From contig NZ_CP066167.1 in assembly GCF_016132545.1 (NCBI RefSeq), positions 2,879,001 to 2,943,000 of the forward strand: a stretch of DNA of 64,000 bases. The letters are read 5' to 3'. The DNA is from Spongiibacter nanhainus (lineage in GTDB: Bacteria > Pseudomonadota > Gammaproteobacteria > Pseudomonadales > Spongiibacteraceae). Made by a program: the position numbers and the translations under genes. The notes beneath the pieces were generated by a model, which made no database searches, was not told the origin of the DNA, and worked only from the letters and a program-made list of their open reading frames with translations. Of this stretch, positions 43,015 through 51,725 are shown one piece after another; position 1 is the first letter of the stretch, and each line of letters begins with the position of its first letter.

Positions 43015-43350
43015 AGCATCGATGACGAGCATTACGATGATGGGGGCATCCGGTCTGGCGAAAAAGCCGACTTCGCCAAAGGTACAAAAAATGTACTGAT
43101 CATTTCGCCAGCAGGCGTAGACAACCCCGCCCTCCCCCGCAGCAATCTTCGAGACGAAATAGCGCTACTGGAAAGTACCGGGAGCATGGTCACCCTGATA
43201 TCTCCGGATGCCTCCTCAAAAACAGCCATGGGGAAAATCCCCTTAGTCCCATCTAAAAGAGCAGCCGCTGCGAAATCGGGATTTGAACAGGGATGCAGAT
43301 TTACAAGTACGGTAATGACTTCAATCTGGGTGGAAACTTTCCCGAGATAG
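43015..43350 (+). pseudogene. Patatin-like phospholipase, C-terminal remnant
   Basis: The frame from about 43015 reads DDEHYDDGGIRSGEKADFAK, then NVLIISPAG and the DEIALLESTGSMVTLISPDA segment. This is the end of a patatin-like hydrolase, including the DGG motif that carries the catalytic aspartate. The upstream half with the GxSxG serine is absent, and the C-terminus after about residue 100 is no longer family-like. It appears to be the leftover of a deleted gene in the gap between the broken desaturase gene and the amidohydrolase. The rest of the 42918-43466 gap shows nothing else apart from a hairpin at its end. Confidence 0.5.
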
Positions 43351-43421
43351 ATAGATTGCTACCTGACGACCCTGAATCCATCAGAAATAATCACCACGCA
43401 AGTTATCGCCCGTAAGACATT

Positions 43422-43450
43422 CCCAGCACTGCCCCGAAAACGGTGCCGGG
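43422..43450 (-). terminator. Hairpin downstream of the amidohydrolase
   Basis: CCC-A-GCAC (43422-43429) pairs with GTGC-C-GGG (43443-43450) with one mismatch and a 13-base loop, 17 bases beyond the end of the minus-strand operon. No clear T-run, so only a tentative terminator. Confidence 0.35.
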
Positions 43451-43466
43451 AGTATTCTGCCATCGT

Positions 43467-44570
43467 CTATGCGACAGCCGGGTTCTGGAGGCGGAACAAC
43501 TTGGCCGCATTCAGACCCAGAATCGCCGCCTTGTCTTCATCGGAGATATCCACGCCATCGAAAATGTGTTTGATCACTTTCTGTGAATGGGGGAAGGTAC
43601 CTTCCATGTGGGGATAGTCTGAAGCCCACAATAACGCCTGCACGCCAGTGATCTCCCTCGACAGGACACAGGCTTTATCGTGTTGGAAGGAAACATAGAC
43701 CTGATCCCGGACAATTTCAGAGGGACGACGGCCCAGCTTGGGGCGAACAAAGAAGCTGTGGGCATCAAACACCTCGTCCATCCGCTCGGACAGGGCCGCC
43801 AGCCAGGAAGCACCGGTTTCAATACAGGCCACTTTGGTATCGGGATTGCGATCGAGAATGCCGCTGGCCACCAGGTAGTAAATGGCTTCCTGAGCATCGC
43901 ACATCAGGCGGGTGTAGTTAATCACCGCGCCACCGGCACCGCGCTCGGGGGCAAAGTCTTCCAGGCCGGTCCCGGCGTGCAGAATGATCACTACACCACG
44001 CTCACCGGCCTTGGCAAACACCGGCTCCCAGACAGGATCGTTGTACTTGGGCACGCCTTCAGGAGTGACCACCGGCAGCATCGCCGCCGTATAGCCAATA
44101 TCGGCAATGCGATCGATTTCTTTCACCGCTTCATTCAAGTCTCTGCAAGGCAGGATGGCAGAGGGGACGAAACGGTCCAGGTTTTCGCTGAAATGACTGT
44201 GGCACCAGTTGTTATAGATGCGGCAGCTTTCCGCCTCGACATCGGCCTCTTCAATGAAATAAATGATCAGTCCCAGCGACGGGAAGATCAGCTCGGCATC
44301 GATGCCATCCCGCTCCATATCCTCGATGCGACGGTCGATATGATGGGAGCCACTGCGCTTTTCGCCGGGCTCGTGCATACCGGTTTCGTCGGCACGATCA
44401 CCGCCCATCTTAATGCGGTGGACAACTTTGTCACCGACTTTACTGCACACATAGCCGTCGATGGGAGTCATGGTAATGGCCCGGTCCATCATGCTTTCCG
44501 GTAGGGCACTGGTGAAAATATCCAGCGGTTCGGTAACGTGGGCATCGGCACTAAAAATAAAGGGTTTCAT
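43467..44570 (-). CDS. Amidohydrolase family 2 protein (ACMSD-like)
   Basis: A 367-residue metal-dependent TIM-barrel protein. The N-terminal metal motif is Asp9-Ala-His11 (SADAHVTEP), with a further ligand His in IILHAGTG and the catalytic Asp in LWASDYPHMEG. ACMSD-like enzymes decarboxylate or hydrolyse cyclic or conjugated acids; related genes are common in aromatic and steroid degradation clusters. The ATG at 44570 follows GAGGAAGTTGCT; the 18 upstream in-frame codons are not family-like. It is the last gene of the operon beginning at 50561. Decarboxylation and hydration/hydrolysis are both possible. Confidence 0.85.
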   Translation of the reverse strand: MKPFIFSADAHVTEPLDIFTSALPESMMDRAITMTPIDGYVCSKVGDKVVHRIKMGGDRADETGMHEPGEKRSGSHHIDRRIEDMERDGIDAELIFPSLGLIIYFIEEADVEAESCRIYNNWCHSHFSENLDRFVPSAILPCRDLNEAVKEIDRIADIGYTAAMLPVVTPEGVPKYNDPVWEPVFAKAGERGVVIILHAGTGLEDFAPERGAGGAVINYTRLMCDAQEAIYYLVASGILDRNPDTKVACIETGASWLAALSERMDEVFDAHSFFVRPKLGRRPSEIVRDQVYVSFQHDKACVLSREITGVQALLWASDYPHMEGTFPHSQKVIKHIFDGVDISDEDKAAILGLNAAKLFRLQNPAVA

Positions 44571-44644
44571 AGCAACTTCCTCTCTCCGTTTGGGTTGGCG
44601 CCAACACTTGTTCGCCTGCAACAACCCGGTTTGCGTTGAATTGA

Positions 44645-47068
44645 TTACGCGGTGATAAATTCGTTTTCTTTCATAACTTCCAGTACGCCATCGGCAACCA
44701 GTTGTTCGATTTTTTCTGCATCAAAACCCAGCAACGTCGCAGCCAGTTCCCGAGTGTGCTGACCCTGGAAGGGTGCGGGTCGAATCTCCGGCTCGGGCAA
44801 ATCGCTGAAGCTGACGGGGCCGTTCTCGGTCTGCAATACCGTCGGAAATCCGGGTTGCTCAAAATGCCGGAAAAAATTGCGAGCGTTGAGGTGGGGGTTG
44901 TCGTCAAAATCGCTGAGGCGATGCATTTTGCCCGCCTTCACCCCTGCCGCCTGGAGCTGCTCCATCACCGCCAGGGCATCGTGTTTAGCCGTCCAGTCAG
45001 CAACCGCCGCTTCCAGAATTTCCCGGTGGGCGATGCGACCTTCGGCATTGGCGTAATGCGGGTCCTGGGCAAGGTCCCTGCGCCCCATCGCTTCGCACAG
45101 GGCCAGCCACGCGGGGTCACTGTCGACATCGATCACACACCACATATCATCCCCCGCGCAGGGAAAGACGCCCCCTGGACTGCTGAATTCAATGGTGTTG
45201 CCCAGTGGCTTCAATGAACCCGGCTGCAGGGATTCCCGCAGCAAGGGGGCAGCCAATACATTGAGAAGTGTCTCGGCCTGGGAAACGGCAATGCGCCCGC
45301 CCACACCGGTGCGCTCACGCCGAATCAGCGCTGCCAGAATCGCTACGCCTGACACTCTGGCGGCAAAGTGATCGGGCACGATGGTAATACTGTCGCTATA
45401 GCTGTTATCCAACTCCGGATAGCACCACAGCCCAGTCAGGCCCGAGGCCGCACGCACCAGGGGGCCGTAGCCCATGCTTTTGGCCAGCGGTCCGGTATTA
45501 CCGAGGGCGCTGCTTTCCACCACGATAATGCCAGGGTTAAGCGCTTTAAGATCGTCGTAACCAATCCCAAGAGATTCCAGGGTGCCGGGCTTGAAATTGG
45601 ATAAGACCACATCCGCGTCTTTCGCCAACTGGTGAAAAATGGCAATGCCCTCGGGGCTGCGCAAGTTCAGACCAAAGGACTTTTTATTGCGGGAGCCCTG
45701 ACAAAAGGACTGGCTGATGGCCACCCCTTCCGCCGAGGTTTGTCGCAAACCGTCGGCAAAGGCGGTATTTTCCACCTTGATGACTTCCGCGCCCTGGTCG
45801 GCAAAAATCCGCCCGGATTCCGCGCCGGCAACAATCACGCCCAAATCCAGCACCCGAATGCCCGACAGTGGCCGACGCTTCGCCGACCCGGTCACTTGGG
45901 CTGCCGGTCTGGGCAGCAGGCCAGATAGCAATTCATTGTCCTGCCCCAACGTTGGGGCAGGCTCTCGCAGCCCCATACGCTGACCGTCAATCTCAACATA
46001 ACCGCTGGGGAGTTTGCCCTGCCGACCGGCCACCGGCAGCTCGACAAAGGCGCCCCGGGCATTGAAGTGACTGTCGTTCAGCACCTGCTCGGGGGTGGCG
46101 ACGGCGGCAATGGGCACACCCCGCTTTTGGCCTTCAGCCACCAGTTCTTCGCCGGCTTTATCGGCAAACAGCGCCGCAATCAGCGCGTTGATCTGTTTAA
46201 TTTCTTTAAAACGAACGCCGATATTGCCGTACTTGGGGTCGGTAAAGGGATGATCATCACCCAACCAGCCACACATGCCCTGCCACTGGCGGGGGTTGAG
46301 CACACAGATCCGCACGTGGCCATCGGCGCAGGGGAAGATGGGGTACAAAAAGCCCACCGGTGGACGACCATAGGGCGCCAATTCGTTGGCGCTGCGACCG
46401 GCAGCGGCGCTACCGGTTACCCCCAGGCCCGGATCGATAACCTGAGCCGTGGCTTCTAAAATGGAGAAGTCCATGGTGTTGCCCGTGCCAGTATGGAGCT
46501 TCTGCCAATATCCTAACAGGGCAACCCAGGCGGCCTGAACAGCTGTGGTTTCCAGCGCCAATTCACCGGGGGGCAATAAGGGGCGATTGCCAGCGATTCC
46601 CGAGCGGGCCAGCACCGCGCCCATGGCCAGCTGCACCGCATTGCTGGCCTGGTAGTCCCGATAGGGGCCGGTCTGACCAAAGTCGGAAATGGACAGAATA
46701 ATGAGGTCGGCGCGACGTCCCCGCAGGGTATCGGCATCCAAGCCCAATTCGGCCATTTCACCAGGGCGGCGGCTTTCAATGAGGATATCAGCGCTGTCCA
46801 CCAAGGCCAGGAACGCCGCCTTGCCCTCGGCGGACTGTAAATCGAGGCAAACGCTCTTCTTGTTGGCGTGATGACTGGCAAAATGCAGGCTTTCACCGCC
46901 CAGCAACGGCGCCTTCTGCCGCGAGGCAAATCCCCCCGGGGGCTCGACCAGTATCACGTCGGCACCGAGGTCCGCCAGCAGTCGGCCACACATTTCACCC
47001 TTGCCATCGGCCAGGTCGATCACCCGCAAGCCTTGCAAGGGCAACTCTGTTGTCAATAATTCGGCCAT
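44645..47068 (-). CDS. Fused double family III (CaiB/BaiF) CoA-transferase
   Basis: An 807-residue protein made of two CaiB/BaiF-type units, residues about 10-390 and 400-800. Unit 1 begins LQGLRVIDLADGKGEMCGRLLADLGADV and keeps the catalytic aspartate (Asp200 in GNTMDFSILEA). Unit 2 begins LSGIRVLDLGVIVAGAESGRIFADQGAEVI but has Ala594 at the equivalent place (GGRIAVSQAE). One active and one inactive half would thus form a built-in dimer, since these enzymes are interlocked dimers. It would move CoA to the free acid substrate from another acyl-CoA. AAGGATC leads the ATG. Fusions of this kind are known in some CoA-transferases; its substrate is not. Confidence 0.87.
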   Translation of the reverse strand: MAELLTTELPLQGLRVIDLADGKGEMCGRLLADLGADVILVEPPGGFASRQKAPLLGGESLHFASHHANKKSVCLDLQSAEGKAAFLALVDSADILIESRRPGEMAELGLDADTLRGRRADLIILSISDFGQTGPYRDYQASNAVQLAMGAVLARSGIAGNRPLLPPGELALETTAVQAAWVALLGYWQKLHTGTGNTMDFSILEATAQVIDPGLGVTGSAAAGRSANELAPYGRPPVGFLYPIFPCADGHVRICVLNPRQWQGMCGWLGDDHPFTDPKYGNIGVRFKEIKQINALIAALFADKAGEELVAEGQKRGVPIAAVATPEQVLNDSHFNARGAFVELPVAGRQGKLPSGYVEIDGQRMGLREPAPTLGQDNELLSGLLPRPAAQVTGSAKRRPLSGIRVLDLGVIVAGAESGRIFADQGAEVIKVENTAFADGLRQTSAEGVAISQSFCQGSRNKKSFGLNLRSPEGIAIFHQLAKDADVVLSNFKPGTLESLGIGYDDLKALNPGIIVVESSALGNTGPLAKSMGYGPLVRAASGLTGLWCYPELDNSYSDSITIVPDHFAARVSGVAILAALIRRERTGVGGRIAVSQAETLLNVLAAPLLRESLQPGSLKPLGNTIEFSSPGGVFPCAGDDMWCVIDVDSDPAWLALCEAMGRRDLAQDPHYANAEGRIAHREILEAAVADWTAKHDALAVMEQLQAAGVKAGKMHRLSDFDDNPHLNARNFFRHFEQPGFPTVLQTENGPVSFSDLPEPEIRPAPFQGQHTRELAATLLGFDAEKIEQLVADGVLEVMKENEFITA

Positions 47069-47152
47069 TATTTGATCCTTATTTTGTCATTCATTGGCAT
47101 AGCGCCTTCTAAACAAACGTAGCGTTTAAGCTGCACTGTAAAGCCAGTGCAC

Positions 47153-48265
47153 TCAGGCCACCTTTTGCCCAGCAATATCTTTACCCAGCTCCGCCAGAAT
47201 GCGGCTCTGTCCGCCCAGGTCCATTTCCACCTGTCTTGCCTGAAGGCTGTACCGGTACAAAGGGTAGTCCCGATCCACGCCGGTGCCGCCGTGAACCTGC
47301 TGGCAGCGATGACTGATGCGGTGCAGGGCCTCGGTCGCCCAGTAGGCGGCAACCAGACAGGCTTCGCTGGCATCACCCCCGTCCCGAAGCTGACAGGCGG
47401 CGGCTTCGCTGGCCGCCCTCAGGCATTCCTTGTCGATATAGCAATCTGCCAGTTGATGGGCCACTGCCTGAAAACTACCCAGAGGCTTGCCAAACTGCTT
47501 ACGCTCACTGCAGTGCGCACTGGCCAGGGTAATCATGCCTTCGCACAATCCGGTGGCGTAGGCCGCCGACGCTGCCCGCTGGGCATGACGAGCGGTGGTG
47601 AGAATGCCATTTACCGCCTCCCCTGTTGCTACCAGCTCGGCTCGGGCACCCGCTAAGGTAAACTGGGCCAGGGCTTCACCGCTGGTGGTTTGCTGGGGCC
47701 GGCGCTGCACACCCTCCTGGGCGCAGGCAAAAATATAAATGCCGAGTGCATCGCCATGGCGGGCCAGGGTCCAGCAATGGCTGGCCTGCATCCCCCCGGG
47801 TACACGGCTTTTGCCACCGTGCAGAACGACTTGCGAGCCACTGCCTTCCGCCCGGGTCTCTACCTTGTTGCCTCCCTGCAGACCAGTTTCTGCCAGAGCG
47901 CAGCTCAGCAAGCCCTTGCCGCTGCTCAGGGTACTGAGAGCTTCCTGCACACCCGCCACGTCGAGATAGGGCAGCAGGGACTGACTGGCGGTAGCCAGAA
48001 CGGCGACCCCCGGCAGGGGCGCCACGTGGCGACCAAGTTGTTCCAGCAATATCATCAGGGTTTCAAAATCCTGGCCCATACCGCCCACTGCCTCGGGCAA
48101 AGCCAGACCCAACATGCCAGCCTCTGCCATTTGCTGCCACAGCTCCGGGTCGAAATAATCTTTACTTTCGGCATCCCGCAGACGGTCCTGATTGCAATAA
48201 TCCGCCAGCACCTTGTTGCTGAGATCGGCGATCTCTCGCTGAAATTCGTTAAGGGAAAAATCCAT
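47153..48265 (-). CDS. Acyl-CoA dehydrogenase, subunit of pair 2
   Basis: A 370-residue ACAD-like subunit. The N-terminal helices (MDFSLNEFQREIADLSNKVL) and GLALPEAVGGMGQD are standard; the C-terminal motif is VHGGTGVDRDYPLYRYSLQA, with Asp where partner subunits such as that at 17256 have Glu in GYTWE. The middle part is more diverged (LSCALAETGLQGG). It is 11 bases from the ACAD at 48277, and the two probably form a heteromeric enzyme. Which subunit supplies the base is not clear from sequence. Confidence 0.85.
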   Translation of the reverse strand: MDFSLNEFQREIADLSNKVLADYCNQDRLRDAESKDYFDPELWQQMAEAGMLGLALPEAVGGMGQDFETLMILLEQLGRHVAPLPGVAVLATASQSLLPYLDVAGVQEALSTLSSGKGLLSCALAETGLQGGNKVETRAEGSGSQVVLHGGKSRVPGGMQASHCWTLARHGDALGIYIFACAQEGVQRRPQQTTSGEALAQFTLAGARAELVATGEAVNGILTTARHAQRAASAAYATGLCEGMITLASAHCSERKQFGKPLGSFQAVAHQLADCYIDKECLRAASEAAACQLRDGGDASEACLVAAYWATEALHRISHRCQQVHGGTGVDRDYPLYRYSLQARQVEMDLGGQSRILAELGKDIAGQKVA

Positions 48266-48276
48266 GGTTCTATCCT

Positions 48277-49446
48277 CTAGCCCCGGGGCAGACCCAGGCC
48301 TGCCGTTGCGACAATACTGCGCTGCAATTCGTTGGCGCCACCGCCAAAGGTGTGCACCGTGCCCTTGCGATACCAGTGCTCCATCAAGCCCTTCAACACG
48401 GCATCGTCCCCGCGCAGGTTACTGAGCGGCGCCAGGATTTCCGCCATCAGTCTGCCCAATTCGATGTAAAGCTCGGAGCCGAAGACCTTGGTGGCCGAGG
48501 CTTCCACCATACCGCTGGCGCCCTGCTCAATTTTCCAGGCACTTTTCAGACACATCAGTTTCAGGGCCGATAAGCGGGCATTGGCCAGGGCCAGATTGCG
48601 CTGCACCCAGGGAAAACTCAGACTTTCCTGGTAGTCTGCATCGCCCCGCAGGAACTTCAGGGTTTCGTCGTAAAGCTTGGCCACATGGCCGTAGCTGACC
48701 AGCGACAGGCGTTCAACATTGAGCTGACCGGTAATCAACGGCCAGCCGCCGTTGATCTCGCCGACCCGGTAAGTATCGGGAATACGCACGTCCTGATAAT
48801 AAGTGGTGGTGGTCAACACCCCCATGGTGCGAATCAGCGTGCAGGAATAACCCACGCTGTCGGTGGGTACCAGAAACACGGTGAGCCCCTTATGACGCTT
48901 GGCCGGATCGGGATCGGTGCGGGCCGCCAACCAGATGTATTGGGAGAAATTGGCGCAACTGGTCCAGATTTTTTGGCCATTGATAATCCAGTCATCGCCG
49001 TCCCGCTCTGCCCGGGTGCGTAACGAGGCCAGGTCGCTGCCCGCGGAGGGCTCGGAATAGCCGATGGCCAAATAGGCCTCGCCGTTCATAATTTCGGCGA
49101 CGATGCGCTCGCGAATTTCGGGCTGGGCATGCTTGGCAAACACCGGACCGATGGAATTGGCCGACAGGGCCGGCCAGGGAAAACCCGACCGCTTGGCCTC
49201 ATCCACCAGCAGGTACTGTTCCACCGGGTCCGCCCCGGCACCGCCCAATTCTTTGGGCCAGGAGTATCGAATCCAGCCGTCCTCACCCAGCTGGCGCATT
49301 TTTTGCCAATACACTGGCCCGCCGCCATGGCTGAACTCCTCATTGGCCAACTCGGCGATGAAATCCGCCGTCATCATTTGCTGGCTCATGTAGTCGCGTA
49401 CCCGCTGCCGGAATGCTTCCTGGGCCGGACTTAACTCAATATTCAT
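48277..49446 (-). CDS. Acyl-CoA dehydrogenase, partner subunit of pair 2
   Basis: A 389-residue ACAD with AIGYSEPSAGSDLASLRTRAE, NGQKIWTSCANFSQYIW and the C-terminal TFGGGANELQRSIVATAGLGLPRG. The classical glutamate in this last motif is replaced, as in the corresponding subunit at 16056. It overlaps the flavoprotein gene before it by 4 bases (ATGA), so translation is coupled. With the gene at 47153 it forms the second ACAD pair of the window. Confidence 0.9.
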   Translation of the reverse strand: MNIELSPAQEAFRQRVRDYMSQQMMTADFIAELANEEFSHGGGPVYWQKMRQLGEDGWIRYSWPKELGGAGADPVEQYLLVDEAKRSGFPWPALSANSIGPVFAKHAQPEIRERIVAEIMNGEAYLAIGYSEPSAGSDLASLRTRAERDGDDWIINGQKIWTSCANFSQYIWLAARTDPDPAKRHKGLTVFLVPTDSVGYSCTLIRTMGVLTTTTYYQDVRIPDTYRVGEINGGWPLITGQLNVERLSLVSYGHVAKLYDETLKFLRGDADYQESLSFPWVQRNLALANARLSALKLMCLKSAWKIEQGASGMVEASATKVFGSELYIELGRLMAEILAPLSNLRGDDAVLKGLMEHWYRKGTVHTFGGGANELQRSIVATAGLGLPRG

Positions 49447-50561
49447 ATACTTTCCTCAACCAACATTGTCAGCCAACCAGCGGCATCAAGGAATTCCTCC
49501 AGCATCGTCATCACCACCTGACGGACGGAGGTTTCGCTGTTCATATCTCCCACCACCTGCCCCACCGGATAGCTCATATAGGGCTCGACACCCGCTCGCT
49601 GGATACGCATACGCATCTCTGCCGTGGCAATGGTTTGCAGCGGCATGGGCAGCGTTGCCGGCGCTCCCGGTTGCTGCCACATCTCACTGAATTCGCTGCG
49701 CAGCATCCGGCAGGGTTTACCGGTCATTGCCCGGGATTGGATAGCATCTTCGGATTTGGCCGCAAACAGCCGCTGCTTGAGTTTGGGCTCAAGCTCACTC
49801 TGGGCAGTGCCCAGCCAGATAGAGCCGGTCCACACCCCCGCCGCCCCCATGGTTATGGCCGCCGCCATTTGCGAACCCCGGGCAATACCCCCCGCCGCCA
49901 GCACCGGCATAGGCGCCACCGCATCAATCACTTGTGGCCACAGCACCATGGAACTGATATTGCCGGTATGACCACCAGCCTCGCTGCCCTGGGCCACCAC
50001 AAAGTCCACCCCCGCCTCTACCTGGGCACGGGCATGGTCGACCTTGCCAATCAGGCTGGCCACACGAATGCCGCGATCCTGAATCATCTTCACCGTTTCC
50101 CGGGGCGGGGTACCCAAGGCATTGACCAGCAGTTTGATTGGGTGGCGTAAAGCCACATCCAGTAGTCCCGTCGCCTCTTCCGGCGTCATTTGAACCTTAT
50201 CCAGCTGTTCTTTAAGCAGCGCCTTGGCTTCGGCTTCGGGCAAAGGCGGTATATTGGCCTCATCGCATTTGCGTGCTAGAAACTCGGAAAATTCTTTGGG
50301 AATCAGACTGGCAATATCCAGCTTGCCCACCGCCCGCTTCTCGTAAGTGTTGGGAATCAGCAGATCGACGCCATAGGGTTTGCCGTCCACATGGGCATCA
50401 ATCCAGGCAAGCTCTTCTTCAAGACGTTCGGGTGGAAAGCCACTGGCGCCCAGCACGCCCATGCCGCCGGCCTTCGAGACTTCCACCACCACATCCCGGC
50501 AGTGGGAAAAGGCAAACACCGGTAATTCAATTCCGAGCATGTCTGTCACAGCGGTTTTCAA
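49443..50561 (-). CDS. Nitronate monooxygenase-like FMN flavoprotein
   Basis: A 372-residue TIM-barrel flavoprotein of the 2-nitropropane dioxygenase family, longer than the paralogue at 18386 because of an insertion around residues 65-115. The AQGSEAGGHTG loop with the family histidine and the VLAAGGIARGSQMAAAITMGAAGV phosphate-binding segment are present. It heads an operon with two ACADs, a CoA-transferase and an amidohydrolase, so an enoyl- or keto-compound reductase or oxidase role is more likely than nitronate oxidation; that is inference. Confidence 0.85.
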   Translation of the reverse strand: MKTAVTDMLGIELPVFAFSHCRDVVVEVSKAGGMGVLGASGFPPERLEEELAWIDAHVDGKPYGVDLLIPNTYEKRAVGKLDIASLIPKEFSEFLARKCDEANIPPLPEAEAKALLKEQLDKVQMTPEEATGLLDVALRHPIKLLVNALGTPPRETVKMIQDRGIRVASLIGKVDHARAQVEAGVDFVVAQGSEAGGHTGNISSMVLWPQVIDAVAPMPVLAAGGIARGSQMAAAITMGAAGVWTGSIWLGTAQSELEPKLKQRLFAAKSEDAIQSRAMTGKPCRMLRSEFSEMWQQPGAPATLPMPLQTIATAEMRMRIQRAGVEPYMSYPVGQVVGDMNSETSVRQVVMTMLEEFLDAAGWLTMLVEESI

Positions 50562-50658
50562 AATTTATTATCTCCGGGGTAAGTTATACTCCCACCCACT
50601 ATGTCTCGACTTAGGCCTGGCCGGAAGGACAACAATTCGCAATCCGACTCACCAAAAT

Positions 50659-51693
50659 ATGCATATCACCGATCACGACGCGCCCCTGGCTTTGCAGGCC
50701 GCCTTCAACTACCGCATGGCGGTCCTCAGGTTGCTTCCCGGCCCCGCCAATGCTGGGCTACCGGTGCCCGCTCTACTGCGGGAGGCCGGTATTGATCCCA
50801 CCATTGTCGATCAACTTGGTGAAGTTTCCCGCAGCCAGTACATCCAACTGCTGGCCCGACTACCGCAGCCCCTCAGCGATGAGTTTTTCGGGCTCAGGCA
50901 GCACCCGGTCAAACCCGGCGTCACCAGCATGATGATCGAGATCGCTCTGGGCAATGACACCCTCGGTGCCGCCATGACCCAGAGCCTGCGCTTTATGCGC
51001 CTGGTCAGCGACGACCTGCGCATGGAGCTTATGGATGAGGGCGACGATATTGCCCTGGTGCTGTCGGGTCTGGACCCGGGGCGCGACCCCCATCATTTTC
51101 TGGTCGATTACTGGCTGAACTACCTCCACCGGGTATTCAGCTGGATGATCGACCAACTCATCCCGGTCAAATCGGTACAGCTGGCCTTTGCCGAACCGGC
51201 GAAGCGCCATCGCCTTGTCTATCAACTGCGCAGCGACTGGCAGGACAACTGCGATCGCAATGCGGTAGTGTTCAGCCGCAAGTACCTGGCCCTTCCCATT
51301 CTGCGCAGCCGCAATGAATGGCTGTCCCTACGTCAGACCGCGGTCGAAAGCGGTGTGGTCCAATGGCCGGAAGAACAGGTTCAGGTGGCCTCCCATGTGC
51401 GCTCACTGATCTTCAATGCCCTGCGTCAGGGCGAGCCGCCACCCACGCTGAGCACCGTGGCCCAGACGCTGCATCTAACCCAGGCTACCCTGCATCGCCA
51501 CCTCAACAGCGAGGCCACCAGCTTTCAGCGAATTCTCAACGACGTGCGCTGTGACACGGCCATCGACAAGCTGCGCTTTCAAAAACTCTCTGTGGCCGAA
51601 GTGGCGGAGCAGCTCGGCTTTAGCGAACCTCGTTCCTTCAGTCGGGCCTTCAAACAGTGGACCGGCGCCAGCCCTTCGGACTACCAGTGCTGA
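50659..51693 (+). CDS. AraC-family transcriptional regulator (OruR-like)
   Basis: A 344-residue regulator with the arabinose-binding-like N-terminal domain found in OruR/ArgR-type AraC proteins (about 20-210) and a C-terminal double HTH (about 245-340): SQTLHLTQ-like first motif (VAQTLHLTQATLHRHLNSEA) and second motif VAEQLGFSEPRSFSRAFKQWTG. The reading frame extends upstream of 50659 but that part lies opposite another gene and is not family-like. No strong ribosome site precedes the ATG. It diverges from the operon beginning at 50561 and is its likely activator; the 97-base gap contains no copy of the recurring palindrome. Confidence 0.85.
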   Translation: MHITDHDAPLALQAAFNYRMAVLRLLPGPANAGLPVPALLREAGIDPTIVDQLGEVSRSQYIQLLARLPQPLSDEFFGLRQHPVKPGVTSMMIEIALGNDTLGAAMTQSLRFMRLVSDDLRMELMDEGDDIALVLSGLDPGRDPHHFLVDYWLNYLHRVFSWMIDQLIPVKSVQLAFAEPAKRHRLVYQLRSDWQDNCDRNAVVFSRKYLALPILRSRNEWLSLRQTAVESGVVQWPEEQVQVASHVRSLIFNALRQGEPPPTLSTVAQTLHLTQATLHRHLNSEATSFQRILNDVRCDTAIDKLRFQKLSVAEVAEQLGFSEPRSFSRAFKQWTGASPSDYQC

Positions 51694-51725
51694 AACCCAC
51701 CCGACTCACGTTCGGTTCATCCCCA

